From Schistocerca nitens (taxonomy: Eukaryota > Arthropoda > Insecta > Orthoptera > Acrididae), in assembly GCF_023898315.1 (NCBI RefSeq), contig NC_064621.1, positions 128,958,521 through 129,022,520 of the forward strand: a stretch of DNA of 64,000 nucleotides. Direction: 5' to 3'. This document shows positions 11,281 to 23,100 of this stretch, one piece after another (positions within the stretch are counted from its first letter, which is position 1; each line of letters opens with the position of its first letter). The notes beneath the pieces were generated by a model. It was not told the DNA's origin and made no database searches. It saw only the letters and a program-made list of their open reading frames with translations. Position numbers and translations under genes: made by a program.

Positions 11281-11929
11281 TTGTGAACAACACAACCTGC
11301 GATGCTCATATGTCTCGTTACTGTCCAGAATCCACAAAACTACTGTATGCACTTGTGTTGTGTTTTAATTTGTGCGACCGCAGACGTTGTACAAGTGTCG
11401 TGTGGGAACTTTTCAAAATACTATACCTCGTAAGTGACTCGCTCTTGAATCTTGCAACAAACACCGCTGACATTCTAATTTACTGTGCTTTTGTTGTGTT
11501 AATGTTAATCGGCATTGTTCCACTTCAAAAAGCGCACGTTATTACAATCTGTTGATTGGCTGACTACCAACGCAGTCTGTGAAAACCGCACATCAGTAGC
11601 ATTACCCATTTCCACAATATCTGCGATGCAAGTTTTGGTGATACATCCAATATAGGAGCACAATGAGATACGCCACAGTAGAAGTTGACCAGCAGCTGTA
11701 TGTTAAGCTGTGGAAGATTACTGAAAATGAATGTAGCGTGACTGACATAGATTATTATTATTTATATGCTTTTACTGCATCACTATTGCCTAAATGTTTT
11801 TGCTTGCATAATATTGTATCAAATAATAGTGAGTAATAGCATTCCGCAGTTGCCCGGACAGCGGTAAATATCTACAGCCAGAGGAGTTGTCAGACACATT
11901 GGTAATTTTGTTTATAGGCCACCTGACGA

Positions 11930-12150
11930 AGCTAAAGGGGATCCTCAACAGACCAATAGTGCATGTTTCGGCAGTTTACCTGGCCATGATTGGTAAATGT
12001 GGCTTCATCACTAAACAATATATATGATCTACGAACAGCATCATGTCTTATGCCCATGTACAGAACCTAACGCGATTCGCATAACCGTTTCCTTGCAGCT
12101 CTTGATGGAAATAGAGGTGGTATGGATAGAACCTATGTCGATGGAAAAAT
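11930..12150 (-). pseudogene. Mariner-like transposase fragment
   Basis: The minus strand reads through SDEATFTNHGQVN and RNMHYWSVEDP, the first-Asp region of the same transposase group as at 10140-11280, in opposite orientation. Nothing else of the gene is seen. Confidence 0.6.
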
Positions 12151-12394
12151 TCAGAGAACAACGTTAGCCAACTAAATATTCGCTCCAAATTCTAGTAAAA
12201 TGAGAACGACTGAAGCAGCGCACACCAGGAAAGTTCACCGGAGGCACAAATTAATCGACAAAGATCATGATTGTTCAGATCTACACACTCCAACCTTCCT
12301 CGCAAATCTCTTATCTTTTACTGAAATCATCAAAATACATGATGTAGTTACTGAGATAAGCTTTGACATAGAGGCAGGAAAACGCAGTATGGTA

Positions 12395-12398
<4 letters not shown>

Positions 12399-12464
<66 letters not shown>
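12399..12464. repeat. (TA)n microsatellite
   Basis: About 33 uninterrupted TA units. ORFs of alternating Tyr/Ile across it are not genes. Confidence 0.97.
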
Positions 12465-12465
<1 letters not shown>

Positions 12466-12654
12466 TGTCACGTAGAAGAAGGTGTAATTAGATGAATGAC
12501 GAACACTAACTTCACTTAAGGAAGGTTTATCCAGCACAGCACTTGCACGTACAAGAGCGCGGAGCCAACCGCCTGTGGCCGGAACACGTATATTATATAA
12601 ACAGCTACAGAACATTCGGTACAGCGATTCTTTATATTTGTGGATACTTATAGA

Positions 12655-14198
12655 ATATTGTTGTTGTGGTCTTCACTCCATAGACTGGTTTGATGCAGCT
12701 CTCCATGCTACTGTATTCTGTGCAAGCTTCTTCATCTCTCAGTACTTACTGCAACCTACATTCTTCTGAATCTGCTTAGTGTATTCATCTCTTGGTCTCC
12801 CTCTGCGATTTTTACCCTCCACCCTGCCCTCCAGTACTAAATTGACGATCCCTTGATGCCTCAGAATATGCCCTAGCAGCCGAACCCTTCTTCTAGTCAA
12901 GCTGTGCCACAAATTTCTCTTCTCTCCAATTCTCTTCAGTACTTCCTCATTAGTTATGTGATCTACCCATCTAATCTTCAGCATTCTTCTGTAGCACCAC
13001 ATTTCGAAAGCTTCTATTCTCTTCTTGGCTAAACTATTTATCGTTCACGTTTCACTTCCATACATGGTTACACTCCATACAAATACTTTCAGAAACGACT
13101 TCCTGACAAATCTATACTCGATGTTAACAAATTTCTCTTCTTCAGAAACGCTTTCCTTGCCATTGCCAGTCTACATTTTGTACCCTCTGCACTTCGACCA
13201 TCAGTTATTTTCCTCCCCAAATACCAAAACTCCTTTACTACTTTAAGTGTTTCATTTCCTAATCTAATTCCCGATTTAATTCGACTACATTCCATTATCC
13301 TCGTTTTGCTTTTGTTGATGTTCATCTTATATCCTGCTTTCAAGACACTGTCCATTCCGTTCAACTGCTCTTCCAAGTCCTTTGCTGTCTCTGACAGAAT
13401 GACAATGTCGTCGGCGAACCTCAAAGTTTTTATTTCTTCTCCATGGATTTTAATACCTACTCCGAATTATTCTTTTATTTCCTTTACTGCTTGCTCAATA
13501 TACAGATTGAATAACATCGGGGATAGGCTACAACCCTGTCTCACTCCCTTCCCAACTACTGCTTCCCTTTCATGTCCCTCGACTCTTATAACTGCCATCT
13601 GGTTTCTATACAAACTGTAAATAGCCTTTCGCTCCCTGTATTTACCCCTGCTACCTTTAGAATGTGAAAGAGAGTATTTCAGTCAACATTGTCAAAAATT
13701 TTCTCTAAGTCTACAAATGCTAGAAATGTAGGTTTGTCTTTCCTTAATCTATTTTCTAAGATAAGTCGTAAGGTCAGTATTGCCTCACGCGTTCCAATAT
13801 TTCTACGGAATCCATACTGACCTTCCCCGAGGTCGGCTTCTACCAGTTTTTCCATGCGTTTGTAAGGGATTCGTGTTAGTATTTTGCAGCCGTGACTTAT
13901 TAAACTGATAGTTCGGTAATTTTCACATCTGTCAACACCTGCTTTCTTTGGGATTGGAATTATTATATTTTTCTTGACGTCTCACGGTATTTCGCCTATC
14001 TCATACATCTTGCTCACCAGATGGTAGAGTTTTGTTAGGCCTGGCTCTCCCAAGGCTCTCAGTAGTTCTAATGGGATGTTGTCTACTCCCGGGGCCTTGT
14101 TTCGACAGGTCTTTCAGTGCTCTGTCAAACTCTTCACGCAGTATCATATTTCATCTTCATCTACATTTTCTTCCATATCTATCATATTGTCCTCAAGA
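12655..14198 (-). mobile_element. RTE-type retrotransposon fragment (3' part)
   Basis: Minus-strand relative of the element at 20159-23407, starting at its 3' end (gttgttgtggtcttca) and stopping where similarity to that copy ends (cctcaag, 14191-14197). Readable pieces include FADDIVILSE (reverse transcriptase catalytic motif), YLGRKITD and the tail EGKNRRGRPRDEY. Frameshifts near 13030-13080 and 13430-13700 prevent translation. It is 5' truncated, with no clear target duplication. Confidence 0.88.
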
Positions 14199-14224
14199 AT
14201 GTATTCGAACCGAATATAGAAATT

Positions 14225-14895
14225 AAAATTGCACAGTCGGGGCGAGTTTGGAACTCATGGCCTCCCATGCGACAGTTCAGTATCACAACCTCTACACCAC
14301 GGTACTACCCGGCTTTTGCTGCGACATTGCTCCCTCCTTAAGTGAACAGCGTCTCAGTGTTACGTCGTCCTAGTCTGCGAACGAGTCATCGGTCCTGCAT
14401 ACTCCGACTGCTGATGACTGATGGTCGCCCTGGCGGTGATCTTCTTAGAACTTCTTTTGCCGATGGCTCTTCGTCACCTTTCCACTTGTTGCCTGTCGTT
14501 GGAGCTTCGAATCTACCCTGGGTTGCAGGATCCTTATAGGGCTTCATTCTAAGGACGTCGACCGTGTCTCTGACTCGTCATCTTGTGTCGGGGTCAAAAT
14601 CTTCAACTTCATAAGTAGCATCAGATAACTGTCTTACAACCGTATAATGTCCCAAGGAGCGCCTGAGGAGGCTTCTGAGAGAGACCAAACCTTCCGAACA
14701 GGAGTGAAGATCCAGACGAGGTCAGAAGGCTGGTAGACAACAGGGCAGTGGCTCGCGTCATACCTTTGGCGATCGTTTTCTTGAGCCTGCAGCGTGCGGA
14801 GTCGAGCTAACTGCCAAGCTTCCTCAGCCCTGGTTATCACTTGGTCGATGTAGTCGTCGTCCACGTCATCAGGATGTAAAGGAAACACAGCGTCC

Positions 14896-14897
<2 letters not shown>
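14225..14897 (-). pseudogene. Ty3/gypsy integrase C-terminal fragment
   Basis: The minus strand encodes an 87-residue open stretch beginning near an (AG)n run. It includes DDDYIDQVITRAEEAWQLAR, then RYDASH and the DLVWIFTPVRK motif, typical of the region after the integrase core in gypsy-type elements. Frame breaks follow. Further downstream, near 14230-14320, is a tRNA-like stretch (ccacggtactacccgg in complement). No LTR could be delimited. Confidence 0.65.

Positions 14898-14933
<36 letters not shown>
14898..14933. repeat. (AG)n microsatellite
   Basis: About 18 AG units. Confidence 0.97.
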
Positions 14934-14934
<1 letters not shown>

Positions 14935-17404
14935 CTGTGGCACCCTATTTAGCGCTTTAGCGCTCCCTGTGGTGCCACACTGTACCACATTTTCGGAAGT
15001 CATTGTGTAGCTGTTTTGAAAGCGACGTAGTAAATGTTCGGACTTGTAAGGTGGGCAACTGCAAAATATCTTTTCGAAATTAAGTATAACGGCTGTGCAG
15101 CGAATAATAGCACATAAAAAAGCAATAAAACTACGAATATAAGCTTAATCGTCATGGATGTTCAGGAGACCGTGACTGTTTGTTAAATATAAATGCAGAA
15201 AAACTGTTACCAGTTTGTATTTATAACAAATATGTTATTTCAAACGAATATGGTTTAAAAATACTACCTGTTAGTGGTTTTGTTCATATCTGTAAACACC
15301 AGCATAGAAGGAGCTTTCAGATGTTTAACTTTAAGTGAATATGATAATTTACTGTTTTACCCTAGGTTTCGTAATGTACTTACTCATAATCATGTACCAT
15401 GGCCCTTGTTTTCACTTCCGAAAACAGGACTCACGATTGCTGAGTTTGCTTCGCTCTGGTGGTGGTGTTTCCGCTCTATAGTATCCTATCTCTTTGACGA
15501 ATATGTGCAGATTCTGATCAGGCTTCGCTGCTCCATGGAATTGGGGCGGCTGTTTAATTCACAGCTTTTCCCACCAGATACCTCCTCCTCTGCAGCTAAT
15601 CAGCTCGTGGTTCATATCATTGCAACGAGATGTCACTCCAAACGCCAACGAAAACTGTAACACATAGCAATATACAAATATCACACACATCACTATATTT
15701 TTAAATTATATATACTAATCTTCCTTGTGAATCAGTCTGACTATTAGTGAAAACGTATCAGCCATGACGTACGGACAGAAAAGAAATTAGAAACGACTTT
15801 AGTATTGCGAAATTAATTCACACTGAGGCTAATGCACGACGAGGTATCGATTTTCGCTTATGGAGGAATGGCATTTAAATTTTGTCCTAAAATGTAATGA
15901 TTTGTTAATGGTTGAATTTTTTATAATTAATTACTGCTTGATCTTTTATATGTTGCTTGTACGAAGTCAAATCCTCGTTCTCCTGTAGTTCATGAACGTT
16001 GACACTGAATAAATAGTCAGTGGAAATCATGTCTATTGAAATCGCCATATATGGCCGTAGGTGGGCTGAATAACACTAAAGTTTCATTTGGAAAAAATAA
16101 TACGGAAACAGAAAACTTTTCCAGCGATTATAAGAATACGGAAATCAACCTAATAGTCACACAGGAAGGCCAAAAAAATGTAGCTGTCCTCCACGAATGC
16201 AGTGATATTTCACCACAAAAATGTATATTCCACAAATAACCGAAAAAACGGAATTGTAGCAACGAGACGTGAATTTGTTCTAAGCTGCGGTTACATACTC
16301 CGCCAACTACACAGTTGACACTTGAAGGAAACAAATCAACATGTTGCTTGCAGCTGATGCTGGTGCATGATATCGACCCTCCTCAAAGGTGACAGAGATG
16401 TACCCTGTCTAACCGCTCACAGAAGTGTTTATTTCCACCAACAGAACAGAAACATTGTGCAAACTGTGACATAACATTATGCAACTCGCGAACCTAATGA
16501 TCTTCGTTCTCAGAACTGGTGCGCTCTGTACCTGTATTCGTCAGAGTCAGAACTGGCCCTGCTTGCCAAAGAGAACATTTACTTACAAATATACAGACGT
16601 TGGTATCTTATACACCTTTTATGATGAATATCTGAAGCACTAACAACGAAATTTCCGTTTCCCATGAGGAAACGTGTTACGTAATTTTTGTGCAGTGTTG
16701 GCACCTCAAAAGATCGCAAATATGAGATGCGAATTTTCTAACAATTGCAAACCGACACCCATTTCTTGTATCAGCAGACAGCTCTTTTCCATCGTAGATA
16801 CTCTCATTGTACCCCATTCCACCGTGTACTGTGTCCACTTGCGTACAAGCATGGAGCCCTCTAGCATTCTTAACTTTGAAACTCCTGCGTTTGATTTCAC
16901 GCAAAAATATTTTAACTTTTATGTATTTTACACTTGCTTCTCCAACGGTTATTTCCTTTTCGATTTATTCACATTATTCCCGTAGCTATTTCGCCGTAGC
17001 TTGCATGTAGTTCCTATAGGTTTTGTTCCCATGTGAGTTATATTTCTGTAATCGTTTCTTTCCCTGAACGTTTTTTGTTTTCTTCGGCGGTCGACTGAAG
17101 TGTATCCCTTGTGACTCTAGGTTTTATCGCGATTACCTTCCATATACTTGTGTACGTCTGTACGGCTTCTCACACACTGAGTGTCCTTGACGATTCTTTT
17201 CTTTTTCAGAATACTCCATATCGTTCTTTGGCTATATCAAAAATTTTACTCAGCTTGTCATGAAAGCTGCAGCTTTAAACAGGATATAAATTAACAATGT
17301 TTTACGTATTGTACACCTAGAGTATTGTAGGAAGAACACGACTGAATTTTTAAGTGATTTGTGGGTATACCCGGTATGAAATTTAGCACACGAAGACGTT
17401 ACCT
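14934..17404. other. 2.5 kb without a recognisable gene
   Basis: Open frames here (for example 15274-15660 plus and 16674-16985 plus) lack a good start, recognisable domains or compositional contrast. I could not assign any of them. This is the longest stretch in the first third of the window without identifiable repeats. Confidence 0.4.
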
Positions 17405-18070
17405 GTGTTAGCGACAGTGACTAACCTGGCTGAGGATCTAGTTGACGTGACTTTGGATGACGGGTACAGGTATGTTGTTCCACACTAATTCAACTCTCAC
17501 CCTGATTTCATCGACTCCAGCACAAAGCGAGTGGTGGCGTGCAAGTATATCGGCAATCAGTCACCGAATATTTTCAGTTGGTGAGATATCTGGGGAAGAT
17601 GATCGTCACGGCAAAGCTCGAATGCACGTTGTGTCGACATAGGCCGAGGCGCCACAGGTCACATACCATGTTTTGTTATCTTGTTCAATGGTAACGTCAC
17701 GGAGATATCGAAGATATGGGACGGCCAGTGGTCTTAGCATGTCAAAAATGTAATGCCTACTGTGCTAACCAGAGGCAACCGTGCTGTACATCCACTGGCA
17801 GCCCATACCATCACGACAGATGTTGTACCCTGGTAAGAGTGACAAAAGCCATCTGGTATGGTCTCGTCGGAGCCTCTGCGCTTGGATACACTCATCGTGA
17901 TACCGTATGTAGGACCGAGAGTCGTCTGAAAAGAAAGCGCAGTGTTGCTTCTGTGTCTTGTTGGGCGCACAATTGTCAGCGAGCCAGTTTCTGCCGTTGC
18001 TTCAAGGAAAGCCACAGTAATGGTCGCCATACAGCTGATGCGTCCTCTTCGAAAAATAAGCATTACTGTG
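17405..18070 (-). pseudogene. Tc1-like transposase fragment (family B-like)
   Basis: The minus strand contains VVMVWAASGCTARLPLV (the strand before the second catalytic Asp in these enzymes) and, after a gap and frame changes, SPTENI followed by LARHH and a VELVWNNIPVPVIQ tail. These match the C-terminal half of the family B transposases at 31.3-32.7 and 44.7-45.7 kb. Here the catalytic Glu is kept (TEN). No terminal repeats were found. Confidence 0.6.
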
Positions 18071-18411
18071 CTGGTCTACGTTATCTGATTTTCAAAAAGC
18101 TGAGCAAAACTGAACGTACTCAGACGTTTCTCTGTTTACTTATTCTGAACATCAATAAACTGATACACAATATTTTTCAATAATCACTACAAAAGAATGG
18201 CCCTGACTAACAATAACCTGTACCTTTCATGAATCACTTACCTCACAAAAATCTTCGTTACTCGAACTACTGAAATACAGCGAGCGCCACTAATGCCAGC
18301 TAAATAAAAGACTCTAATTACTGAAGGCACTAACTACTGATAGGCATAGTTAGCAAATTAAAGAGTTTATAGAGAACAAACAATGTATTTACCTTAATAA
18401 TGTTCAGAAGT

Positions 18412-18415
<4 letters not shown>
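18071..18415. other. No gene seen; between Tc1 fragment and virus-like insert
   Basis: AT-rich sequence. I looked on the minus strand for the missing C-terminus of the Rep-like protein beyond the (TA)n run and did not find it. Confidence 0.5.

Positions 18416-18479
<64 letters not shown>
18416..18479. repeat. (TA)n microsatellite truncating the Rep-like ORF
   Basis: About 32 TA/AT units. The minus-strand Rep reading frame runs into it and degenerates to alternating Ile/Tyr. Confidence 0.97.
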
Positions 18480-18481
<2 letters not shown>

Positions 18482-19112
18482 ATGCATACGGTCTCCATCG
18501 CAACCAATCGAATTCTTCAAATAGGATCACGTTATGTATACGGGGATCATATCCCCCGAATCCGAATTCGCAACAGAAAGGCATATAAACATGCTGTTTT
18601 CTAGTTAACACCTTTTCAATAAGCGTGGATTTGCCGATATTTGTGTCTCCATGCAAATATAATTGTCTCTTACGTACCACTTTGGACCGAAAGGCCTCAT
18701 TATACCAGCGGACCACGCTGCCCGCCCAGCCATTATACGTAAGATGGCACTCGGTTAATGATCTAGCTACACACTTCTTTCCCTGAAATGATTCAAAGTA
18801 TTTTTCTATAAATCTTACACGGGACCAGTTGTTAACCAAAAAAGGATCTGTATAATCTATATATTCCGTACGTTCTGCCCAACGGCGCAAACGAACATTA
18901 AATGATAATGCTGATTCATTACAGTTACTAATAGGTTCTGGATCAGACTTCGTAATATAGTTCAACGCATTTTTCCTACTACGGCATTTTTGCACGTCAA
19001 AGACTCCTGTGATACAACCGAACATGAATTCCAGACCGTTTCGAACATCATTCAACAATTTAGCCTCGGTTAGTTTAAGATACGCATGTATATGTGTTTC
19101 ATTACCTGGCAT
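18480..19112 (-). pseudogene. CRESS-DNA-virus-like Rep fragment (endogenous viral element)
   Basis: The open frame of about 211 residues looks like the replication-initiator protein of a circular single-stranded DNA virus. Seen directly: HIH at residues 7-9 (HUH motif II), NYITK with Tyr52 and Lys55 (YxxK motif III), GDTNIGKST at 155-163 (Walker A of a superfamily 3 helicase) and VILFEEFD at 195-202 (Walker B). The family nicks the replication origin with the Tyr and unwinds DNA with the helicase. Motif I is missing: an in-frame stop lies four codons upstream of the first Met. The C-terminal helicase motifs are lost at the (TA)n run. Apart from these ends it has no internal stop. A parvovirus-like origin is less likely, since motif III lies close to the N-terminus and the protein is compact. 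Confidence 0.72.
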
Positions 19113-19633
19113 ATATAAGAGATGAATTCAAATTCTTTGCTAATAAATATGACTCTGTGATTATTAATAAAATTGTGACATATATGTACAGAGTTAATGT
19201 AAGGGTTGAAAGACTAACATTAGATGGTAGAGCAAACAAAAAAATATTCGAAGATCAAGGTACTTTGGAGAAAGTACGTATAGCATGTAGTAACAAGCTA
19301 GGGCCTTTTAGTTTGAAACCGGAACGTTCTTCAGGCGTTCCGTGGAGGAAATATAGTAGACGTAACAGATTTAAATTTGTAACATATTGTAAGCCAGAAA
19401 CCAGTGCAGATATTAATAAGGTTATTAAAGGATGGCCTGACCTAGAAAACATGTGTAAGTGTAAAAATAAATTATTTCAAGGGGTCAACCCTTTTTACAT
19501 TGGTTTGCAAATTGCTGGTGATGAACCTGAAAAAAATGATGTTGTTCAATCCGAAGTTAAATATGTTGCCTTTGTTGTACGTAATAGAGTATATATGACG
19601 TTTTGTAAAAGGAAAGGAACCGTAACGTTCTAA
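19079..19633 (+). pseudogene. Capsid-like ORF of the endogenous CRESS-like virus
   Basis: The frame opens after a stop at 19076-19078 and runs 184 codons; the first ATG is at 19184. Its 5' end overlaps the Rep fragment on the other strand. The stretch FFANKYDSVIINKIV followed by basic and aromatic strands, and the end PFYIGLQIAGDE then SEVKYVAFVV, resemble the first and last beta strands of circovirus-type jelly-roll capsids. That resemblance is a weak pattern match. The usual Arg-rich N-terminus is absent. The divergent arrangement beside a Rep is the ambisense layout of circo/cyclovirus-like genomes, which supports the call more than the sequence does. No internal stops. Confidence 0.5.
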
Positions 19634-19656
19634 ATAAAGATTATTGTTTACAGCTA

Positions 19657-19980
19657 ATGTCTGCGTTGGAATTCTTTTATCAAAACTGGGAACATATAAG
19701 GACTTATCCCGACGATCTCCGCCTGGCATTCCTTGTACCAACGAATCAACAACGAATCGACGAGCTTGCTATAACATTTTATGGAAACAAGATCAATTAT
19801 TCAGCGGCTGTTATTGTTTTAGAAGAACTATGGTTTTATAATCCAAACTTGCAACAGTTGATAGAACAATTTAGGGATGCCTATAGGGAATATGTTTTTA
19901 TGCCTAATGGTATAAGATGTGCGAACAGATATTATGACTTTAGACAGGGGAGATATAGACCTCTGTGGTACACATATTAG
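19657..19980 (+). CDS. Small ORF of unknown function downstream of the capsid-like ORF
   Basis: A 107-residue open frame starts with ATG 24 bp after the capsid-like stop, in a different frame. It is rich in Tyr, Phe, Leu and Asn, with a basic C-terminal part (RCANRYYDFRQGRYR). I do not recognise a domain, signal peptide or membrane segment. Its same-strand position suggests it is part of the viral insert, possibly a third viral gene or a frame-shifted part of another protein. It could also be host sequence open by chance. A ttgtttacag sequence just before the ATG resembles a 3' splice site but may be accidental. Confidence 0.35.
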   Translation: MSALEFFYQNWEHIRTYPDDLRLAFLVPTNQQRIDELAITFYGNKINYSAAVIVLEELWFYNPNLQQLIEQFRDAYREYVFMPNGIRCANRYYDFRQGRYRPLWYTY

Positions 19981-20080
19981 AACCACAGTAGTATACTCTT
20001 AGTCCCTCTCAGACACACAGCCGTAGGCCATCCTAGAATATGGCCTCACGTCCAGTGAGGTCTCCTTCTCAGGATAGGCA

Positions 20081-20158
20081 GAAATATCAATTCATGACAT
20101 CCATCTTTACAAATTTCCTTTTTCTGGCGGACACACGTCCAGATCGTCCGCTTATAGT
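20081..20158. repeat. Direct repeat R1, left part (split by RTE)
   Basis: Matches 25025-25106. The repeat continues after the RTE at 23408. The last 8 bp, cttatagt, are the target duplication. Confidence 0.85.
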
Positions 20159-23100
20159 TGTTGTGGTCTTCAGTCCTGAGACTGGTTTGATGCAGCTCTC
20201 CATGCTACTCTATCCTGTGAAAGCTTCTTCATCTCCCAGTACCTACTGCAGCCTACATCCTTCTGAATCTGCTTAGTGTATTCATCATCTTGGTCTACCT
20301 CTACGATTTTTACCCTCCACACTGCCCTCCAATGCTAAATTTGTGATCCCTTGATACCTCAAAACATGTCCTACCAACCGATCCCTTCTTCTAGTCAAGT
20401 TGTGCCACAAACTTCTCTTCTCCCCAATCCTATTCAATACCTCCTCATTAGTTACGTGATCTACCCACCTTATCTTCAGCATTCTTCTGTAACACCACAT
20501 TTCGAAAGCTTCTATTCTCTTCTTGTCCAAACTAGTTATCATCCATGTTTCACTTCCATACATGGCTACACTCCATACAAATACTTTCAGAAACGACTTC
20601 CTGACACTTAAATCTATACCCGATGTTAATAAATTTCTCTTCTTCAGAAACGATTTCCTTGCCATTGCCAGTCTACATTTTATATCCTCTCTACTTCGAC
20701 CATCATCAGTTATTTTACTCCCTAAATAGCAAAACTCCTTTGCTACTTTAAGTGTCTCATTTACTAATCTAATTCCCTCAGCATCACCCGATTTAATTTG
20801 ACTACATTCCATTATCCTCGTTTTGCTTTTGTTGATGTTCATCTTATATCCTTCTTTCAAGACACTGTCCATTCCGTTCAACTGCTCTTCCAAGTCCTTT
20901 GCTGTCTCTGACAGAATTACAATGTCATCGGCAAACCTCAAAGTTTTTACTTCTTCTCCATGAATTTTAATACCTACTCCGAATTTTTCTTTTGTTTCCT
21001 TTACTGCTTGTTCAATATACAGATTGAATAACATCGGGGAGAGGCTACAACACTGTCTCACTCCTTCCCCAACCACTGCTTCCCTTTCATGCCCCTCGAC
21101 TCTTATAACTGCCATCTGGTTTCTGTAAAAATTGTAAATAGCCTTTCGCTCCCTGTATTTTACCCCTGCCAACTTCAGAATGTGAAAGAGAGTATTCCAG
21201 TTAACATTGTCAAAAGCTTTCTCTAAGTCTGCAAATGCTAGAAACGTAGGTTTGCCTTTTCTTAATCTTTCTTCTAAGATAAGTCGTAAGGTTAGTATTG
21301 CCTCACGTGTTCCAACATTTCTACGGAATCCAAACTGATCTTCCCCGAGGTCCGCTTCTACCAATTTTTCCATTCGTCTGTAAAGAATTCGCGTTAGTAT
21401 TTTGCAGCTGTGAATTATTAAACTGATAGTTCGGTAATTTTCACATCTGTCAACACCTGCTTTCTTTGGGATTGGAATTATTATATTCTTCTTGACGTCT
21501 GAGGGTATTTCGCCTGTCTCTTACATCTTGCTCACCAGATGGTAGAGTTTTGTCATGACTGGCTCTCCCAAGGCCATCAGTAGTTCTAATGGAATGTTGT
21601 CTACTCCCGGGGACTTGTTTCGACTCAGATCTTTCAGTGCTCTGTCAAACTCTTCACGTAGTATCTTATCTCCCATTTCACCTTCGTCTACATCCTGTTC
21701 CATTTCCATAATATTGTCCTCAAGTACATCGCCCTTGTATAAACCCTCTATATACTCCTTCCACCTTTCTGCCTTCCCTTCTTTGCTTAGAACTGGGTTG
21801 CCATCTGAGCTCTTGATATTCATACAAGTGGTTCTCTTCTCTCCAAAGGTCTCTTTAATTTTCCTGTAGGCAGTATCTATCTTACCCCTAGTGAGACAAG
21901 CCTCTATATCCTTACATTTGTCCTCTAGCCATCCCTGCTTAGCCATTTTGCACTTCGTGTCGATCTCATTTTTGAGACGTTTGTATTCCTTTTTGCCTGC
22001 TTCATTCACTGCATTTTTATATTTTCTCCTTTCATCAATTAAATTCAATATTTCTTCTGTTACCCAAGGATTTCTATTAGCCCTCGCCTTTTTACCTACT
22101 TGATCGTCTGCTGCCTTCACTACTTCATCCCTCAGAGCTACCCATTCTTATTCTACTCTATTTCTTTCCCCCATTCCTGTCAATTGTTCCCTTATGCTCT
22201 CCCTGAAACTCTCTACAAGCTCTGGTTCTTTCAGTTTATCCAGGTCCCATCTTCTTAAATTCCCACCTTTTTGCAGTTTCCTCAGTTTCAATCTGCAGTT
22301 CATAACCAATAGATTGTGGTCAGAATCCACATCTGCCCCTGGAAATGTCTTACAATTTAAAACCTGGTTCCTAAATCTCTGTCTTACCATTATATAATCT
22401 ATCTGATACCTTTTAGTATCTCGAGGATTCTTCCAGGTATACAACCTTCTTTTATGATTCTTGAACCAGGTGTTAGCTATGATTAAGTTATGCTCTGTGC
22501 AAAATTCTACAAGGCGGCTTCCTCTTCCATTTCTTCCCCCCAATCCATATTCACCTACTATGTTTCCTTCTCTCCCTTTTCCTACTGACGAATTCCAGTC
22601 ACCCATGACTATTAAATTTTCGTCTCCCTTCACCACATGAATAATTTCTTTTATCTCGTCATACATTTCTTCAATTTCTTCATCATCTGCAGAGCTAGTT
22701 GGCATATAAACTTGTACTACTGTAGTAGGCATGGGCTTTGTGTCTATCTTGGCCACAATAATGCGTTCACTATGCTGCTTGTAGTAGGTAACCCGCACTC
22801 CTATTTTTTTTATTCATTATGAAACCTACTCCTGCATTACCCCTATTTGATTTTGTATTTATAACCCTGTATTCACCTGACCAAAAGTCTTGTTCCTCCT
22901 GCCACCGAACCTCACTAATTCCCACTATATCTAAATTTAACCTATCCATTTCCCTTTTTAAATTTTCTAACCTACCTGCTCGATTAAGGGATCTGACATT
23001 CCACGCTCCGATCCGTAGAACGCCAGTTTTCTTTCTCCTGATAATGACGTCCCCTTGAGTAGTCCCTGCCCGGAGATCCGAATGGGGGACTATTTTACCT

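Larger units (their letters stand above)
9723..11652 (+). mobile_element. Mariner-like element with long TIRs, decayed
   Basis: The left end (tactggatgaatcat..., continuing through about 9860) and the inverse of the right end (about 11530-11652) align over about 120 bp. Both contain gctactgaygtgcggttt and tagtcagccaatcaacagat-like segments. TA flanks both ends. It carries a broken plus-strand transposase at 10140-11280 and a truncated SINE. Confidence 0.78.

Noticed and set aside
12200..12615. ORFs with long Ile/Tyr tails on both strands
   Set aside because: They are produced by the (TA)n microsatellite.
15274..15660. 128-codon plus-strand ORF as a host gene
   Set aside because: It lacks an ATG at its start, recognisable domains and splice context; it is compatible with chance.
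16674..17010. Overlapping ORFs on both strands near 16.7-17.0 kb
   Set aside because: Open on both strands by composition; I could not match any motif with confidence.
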